Assembly (NCBI GenBank): GCA_018398765.1
Contig: JAHBMJ010001671.1
Coordinates: 14,202 to 24,201, forward strand
DNA length: 10,000 nt
Direction: 5' to 3'
Source of the DNA: Chromera velia
Lineage: Eukaryota > Sar > Chromeraceae
The position numbers were made by a program, and so were the translations under genes. Below are positions 7,200 to 10,000 of this stretch, piece after piece (within the stretch, counting starts at the first letter, position 1; every line of letters starts with the position of its first letter). A model generated the notes under the pieces. The model was not told the origin of the DNA. It saw only the letters and a program-made list of their open reading frames with translations, and made no database searches.

Positions 7200-9301
7200 C
7201 CTTCACCGCAGAAAGCAAGAGAGAAAAGATGCAATACATAATCAGGTCAGAGCACTCTTCTATTGAGGGGCGCTGGGGTTAGCGCATACAGGGTAAAGTG
7301 AGGCGGACTTTACCACACTTCTGCGCGTTACCTATGAAGTCGGGAATTGGTGGGTTGTATTCATATGATCAGTAACAACACCCCTGGACAAAGGATACAT
7401 TGGAGATGTCTGCGTAAAGCTCTTGAAAAGATAGAAGACTGTTGTTCTCGTTTTTCCACTGACCACTGAAGGAGAAGTGAGGTCTTCGCTGCTTGTTTCT
7501 TCTCTTCTGCCTTTTTCTTCTTCTCTTCCTCTGGAATTCCCGTCAATCCCTCTTCATCCTCCTCCTCTTCCTGTTCCTCCCCCGGCACGATAATCTTCAC
7601 AGTGGAGGTCTCCTCCTCTCCTCCAGTCCTGCAACCCATAGGGAGAGGCTTCGGTTTCCTTCCCTTGCTCAAGGCCTCGCGGGCCAGCAGGATTGCCGAT
7701 TTGACTGGTTGCTCCGCTCTTGCGATGATCGGAATGGCAGGGTCTGCCTGTCTGAGGGCGAGCAGACATCTCTCAGACCTTCCCTCCAGGGCAAGAAGGG
7801 CGTCTCGCAGGAACCTGACCAGACCCCTGCCCTCCCTCGTCGTCACACCCCACTGGCAGACCCGTTTGCGGAGAGAGGGGGGAACAGGATGGCCGTTCAG
7901 ATTTTCCAGAGAGACGCATCCGAGGATACAAAAGGCCTCTACCTGCATTCCATGCATACACATATTCAGCCGTCTTTCATGAAGCAGGAAGCAAAAAGCA
8001 TCAGGTGTGTCGGCACAGATCTCCCGTGTCAGAACACACACACACACACACATACACACACACACACACTCACCAACAGAGAGTAAAGCAAAGGAAGCGA
8101 GGGTAAGGGGGGAGAGAGAGGTACACGTAGGAAAAGATATATTTCTAGATCGTCTAAAGTCCCTAATGTCTGTCTCTCCGTTAACGCACCTGTCTGTCGA
8201 CTGTGATCAGGTTGTTCAGCATGGAGAGGGACTTGAGGTTCGGCATCTGTGCGACCTCCGCCATGCCCGAGATCCCCACGATGGAGTTGCACGAGATGTC
8301 GAGGAGTTGGAGGCTTGAGCACACTTTGGTGTTTCTGAAGCTTCTCAAGTCCTTCAGCTCGTTGTGGGACAGGTTCAGGACCTGATCGAATGAAGGGGGA
8401 ATGGTCGTTCATGAAGGAACATATTGGGTCTGACATCTTTTCTTTCTCTGCTCCTCGGTTTCCCTTTCTGCTGTACGACACACTGTGAGATATTGGGATG
8501 GGGAGCGCTCTCATGGACCGGCGCCTCAGAGGGATCGGACAAGGAGGCTTTGGAGAATAGTTGTGGGGAGGAGGAAAGAGCAGCCGGACTGAATGGAAAG
8601 ACGCAAAAGAGTTTCTAAGGTGCAAAGAGGAAGCAGATAGAAGCGAGTGGCACAGCTCTTTTGTGCGCCGACGGAAACGGGAGTCGGAAGGATGCGGAAC
8701 GGGATAAAGCAAAGACAGCATGCAGACAAGGAGAACCACCCTGGCATGTATATCGGTCTCTCGATGGATTGGAAGACTATGGATGAATGTGTCACCTCAT
8801 AGATTCGGAGAACAGAACATGTCGAAGCGGTCACGAGGGACGGAACAATGCAGCGATCAGGTTACTCTCATCATCATCATGTATGTGTATGTGTGTATGT
8901 TGAATGAATCTTCTGACCTGCAGATTCTGGAGGAAGGCCAAGTTGGCGATTGTCCTCAGGCCGTTGTGCCCTAGATCCAGGAACACCAGCTCAGTCGCGC
9001 TAGTCATATTCCGTCCATCAAAGAGAGTCAGTACATTGTTGGAAAGATCCAGACGCTCCACGTACTGCAGACCTCTTCCGTCCCTGTCTGCAGAGAGGTC
9101 CAGCTTCCGAATCCGGTTGTTAGAAAAGTCAACGGAGGTGGGAGCGCTTTTGTTAAAGGCCTCCCACAAATGATCGAAGTGGTGAAGACCGAACAGCTTC
9201 TCATTGGTCAGAAGAGGCCCCAGCCCCAGAGAGCTGGCATTGAGGTGTCCTCCCTTCTGTTTCTGCTTGGAGGCCTTCGAACCTCCCTGCTGCTGTGGCA
9301 T
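6001..9301 (-). CDS. Four-exon leucine-rich-repeat protein, 709 aa
   Basis: The coding sequence is the join of 9301-8918, 8381-8190, 7942-7464 and 7075-6001 on the - strand, totalling 2130 nt with stop. All introns are GT-AG and keep frame (phases 0, 0 and 2). The start is the first ATG after an in-frame TGA at 9322-9320. Residues 1-25 are Gln/Lys/Gly-rich. Residues about 53-192 hold six LRRs with the pattern LxxLxLSxNxL (for example VERLDLSNNVL, LVFLDLGHNGL, LQVLNLSHNEL, LQLLDISCNSI). They are followed by a cap-like end, SLENLNGHPV (203-212). Residues 230-310 are helical, 313-345 are acidic/Lys-rich, 353-445 form a second basic, Trp-rich helical section, and the rest is disordered and Arg/Gly-rich. 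SDS22-like LRRs are protein-binding scaffolds, common in cilia, centrosome and phosphatase-regulatory proteins. The actual partner is unknown. The exon 1-3 structure is well supported; the end of exon 4 is less certain. Confidence 0.82.
7076..7463 (-). other. LRR gene intron 3 (388 nt) with long TG repeat
   Basis: The donor CAGTG|GTCAGT and acceptor TTCATGCAG define a phase 2 intron that restores Trp352. A long TG-type tract on the coding strand ends only about 37 bases before the acceptor, where the branch point and pyrimidine tract would normally be. Confidence 0.7.
7115..7196. repeat. Symmetric CA microsatellite: (CA)14 CGTG (CA)9 CGTG (CA)14
   Basis: Counting bases gives 28 of CA (7115-7142), CGTG (7143-7146), 18 of CA (7147-7164), CGTG (7165-7168), and 28 of CA (7169-7196). 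Every step alternates pyrimidine-purine, a classic Z-DNA-prone sequence. It lies wholly within intron 3 of the LRR gene. Confidence 0.95.
7464..7942 (-). CDS. LRR gene exon 3 (residues 193-351 plus two bases)
   Basis: This exon runs from acceptor GGAATGCAG|GTA to donor CTTCAGTG|GTCAGT. It begins with the last LRR and cap (VEAFCILG, then SLENLNGHPVPPSLRKRV). A helical section follows with LVRFLRDALLALEGRSERCL and a patch of KPKPLPMGC, and then an acidic run (GEEQEEEEDEE) that turns into KKKKAEEKKQAAK. The two leftover bases TG join the first G of exon 4 to give Trp352. Confidence 0.78.
7943..8189 (-). other. LRR gene intron 2 (247 nt) with TG repeat
   Basis: The donor is AGACAG|GTGCGT and the acceptor GGAATGCAG. 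A TG tract on the coding strand (plus-strand 8035-8068) sits about 90 bases before the acceptor. It reads as a Val-Cys run when translated, which explains the longer open frame spanning it. Confidence 0.72.
8035..8068. repeat. CA microsatellite: (CA)9 TA (CA)7
   Basis: This is a 34-base dinucleotide repeat with one TA interruption at 8053-8054, inside intron 2 of the LRR gene. It is a likely length-variable locus. Confidence 0.93.
8190..8381 (-). CDS. LRR gene exon 2 (residues 129-192)
   Basis: This exon is exactly 64 codons between acceptor TTCGATCAG|GTC and donor AGACAG|GTGCGT. It opens with VLNLSHNELKDL, which continues the LRR left incomplete at the end of exon 1 (LAFLQNLQ). It adds LQLLDISCNSIVGI and LKSLSMLNNLITV. 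A much longer frame overlaps it on the same strand, but in a different register that gives no LRRs and runs into the CA repeat. That frame is rejected. Confidence 0.82.
8382..8917 (-). other. LRR gene intron 1 (536 nt)
   Basis: This is a GT-AG intron with donor CTGCAG|GTCAGA and acceptor preceded by the pyrimidine-rich ATTCCCCCTTCATTCGATCAG. Near its 5' end (plus-strand 8869-8900) lie a CAT triplet run and a GTATGTGTATGTGTGTATGT tract. Both ends carry the hexamer CAGGTC across the splice site. Confidence 0.75.
8869..8900. repeat. CAT triplets followed by a GT/GTAT tract
   Basis: Four CAT units are followed by an imperfect GTATGTGTATGTGTGTATGT tract inside intron 1. Its strand orientation is opposite to that of the two CA repeats in introns 2 and 3. 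Confidence 0.8.
8918..9301 (-). CDS. LRR gene exon 1 (residues 1-128)
   Basis: This exon is exactly 128 codons, from ATG 9301 to the donor CTGCAG|GTCAGA. It encodes a basic, low-complexity N-terminus, then a Leu/His-rich helix (residues about 27-50) that resembles an LRR N-cap, and the first three LRRs. The open frame runs past the donor to 8831, but those added codons read His/Ile from an intronic CA/TA repeat and break the LRR pattern, so the donor at 8917 is preferred. Confidence 0.85.
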
Positions 9302-9560
9302 GATTGGGGAAGCCTCAGGTCAGTGGGGAGTTCTGCGGAGTGGATGTACAAACGTTGCACCTTTCCCCACACACGTGCTCTCTGCACCCTTTACAGCCAG
9401 TTTAGTAACTGCTTCCCACACAACTGTAAAGATCCGGACCGTATAGACCCATGTACACGAGTGCCATCTTCTCCACGCCCCTTAATTCACAGCTATATAG
9501 ATCGATGTGCGTGCACGCGCGGTCAATCCCTTCAGTGCATGCATTAATTAATGTTAAAAA
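9302..9560 (-). promoter_or_regulatory. Probable promoter and 5' leader of the LRR gene
   Basis: An in-frame TGA at 9322-9320 sets the start at 9301. Going upstream on the - strand there is a TATATAG word (plus-strand 9493-9499), then the palindromes GCGTGCACGC (about 9509-9518), TGCATGCA (9536-9543) and CATTAATTAATG (9542-9553). The TGCATGCA octamer recurs upstream of the TLDc gene at a similar distance. Assignment as a promoter rests on position only. Confidence 0.3.
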
Positions 9561-10000
9561 TCAATATATTTTCTGTATTTCTTGTATCGGTATACAACTT
9601 TTAAAACAAGTTTGTTCGCGCGCATTTGCGCGCGAAGTCAATTGCAACAATTGTCACTCGGAGGGCAGGTCAGGTAAATTCAGCACTCTGAGATACCCTC
9701 AGTTTGAAATAGTTTGAAGAGTTAAATTGAAGTATTGGAAAATTTTAAATTATTCACAAAAAATTCTTGTGCACGTGATTCAACAGTGATTTTCAAGTAC
9801 CGCTGTGTGAGTGAACAGCTGACAAGTCATTCATCTATAAAATGGGTATGTTTTTGTTGGACAAACTGATCGTCACGTTAAGGTTATATGTACAGTAAGA
9901 AATATCAAACATCGGGCTACCTGAATATATCATGAACGCTTTCATTGCCCATTCAAATCCGCTTCTGAGTCTGGGTCAACAGGGTTAAACATGCAGAACC
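9561..10000. other. AT-rich intergenic DNA at the right edge
   Basis: Apart from the inverted repeat at 9615-9636 there is no credible gene here. The stretch GTGATTCAAC...TTCAA at 9775-9796 resembles 4737-4757, hinting at a dispersed degenerate repeat. No tRNA or terminal repeats were found. Confidence 0.4.
9615..9636. repeat. Perfect GC-rich inverted repeat, 10-bp arms
   Basis: TTCGCGCGCA and TGCGCGCGAA pair perfectly around a 2-base TT spacer. The arms consist mostly of alternating CG in an otherwise AT-rich neighbourhood. Right after it, CAATTG occurs twice three bases apart (9639-9653). It is not followed by a T-run and is not near a coding end, so a bacterial-type terminator is not the reading. 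Confidence 0.8.

Noticed and set aside
7076-7239. Upstream extension of exon 4 with an ATG at 7239
   Set aside because: The extension translates the TG microsatellite as Val-Cys repeats. The splice acceptor at 7076 gives a better protein joined to exon 3.
8029-8739. 236-codon - strand frame across exon 2 of the LRR gene
   Set aside because: It is in a different register from the LRR-coding one, runs through the CA repeat as a Val-Cys string, and loses all LRR motifs.
9615-9636. Hairpin as a bacterial transcription terminator
   Set aside because: It has no T-run and no gene ending there, and the window is eukaryotic in character.

Overview
The window looks like nuclear DNA of a eukaryote with spliced genes and long non-coding spacers. 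Three things support this: a gene broken by GT-AG introns, (CA)n/(TG)n microsatellites inside introns, and only two convincing protein genes in 10 kb with long AT-rich or pyrimidine-rich gaps. A TLDc-domain protein with a helical N-terminal region, an SDS22-like leucine-rich-repeat (LRR) protein, and an excess of GCATGC words (the core of an apicomplexan AP2-type binding site) together suggest a photosynthetic alveolate of the chromerid type (Chromera velia-like). That assignment is inference; no marker gene in the window proves it.

Layout: 1-247 holds two copies of a 136-bp-period tandem duplication. 248-1976 has no convincing gene, is AT-rich from about 900 to 1500, and forms the upstream region of the first gene. 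1977-3077 (+) is an apparently intronless 366-aa TLDc-domain protein. 3078-4310 shows no credible gene. 4310-4990 is an AT-rich island containing a segment bounded by 10-bp direct repeats. 4990-6000 is strongly pyrimidine-rich on the + strand, with no assignable gene. 6001-9301 (-) is a four-exon gene for a 709-aa LRR protein. Its introns contain dinucleotide repeats. 9302-10000 is the upstream region of that gene and contains a cluster of palindromes.

The two genes converge, with their stop codons about 2.9 kb apart, and nothing in the sequence ties their functions together. The LRR gene was rebuilt by joining four open segments at canonical splice sites. All junctions keep frame, and the exon 1/exon 2 junction falls inside an LRR consensus that reads straight through, which is strong internal support. 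No tRNA, rRNA, CRISPR array or complete transposon was recognised. No clearly novel multi-gene system is visible. The most unusual signals are the mirror-symmetric 82-bp alternating CA/CGTG tract in intron 3, the CAGGT duplication at intron ends, and the GCATGC excess with a TGCATGCA octamer upstream of both genes.
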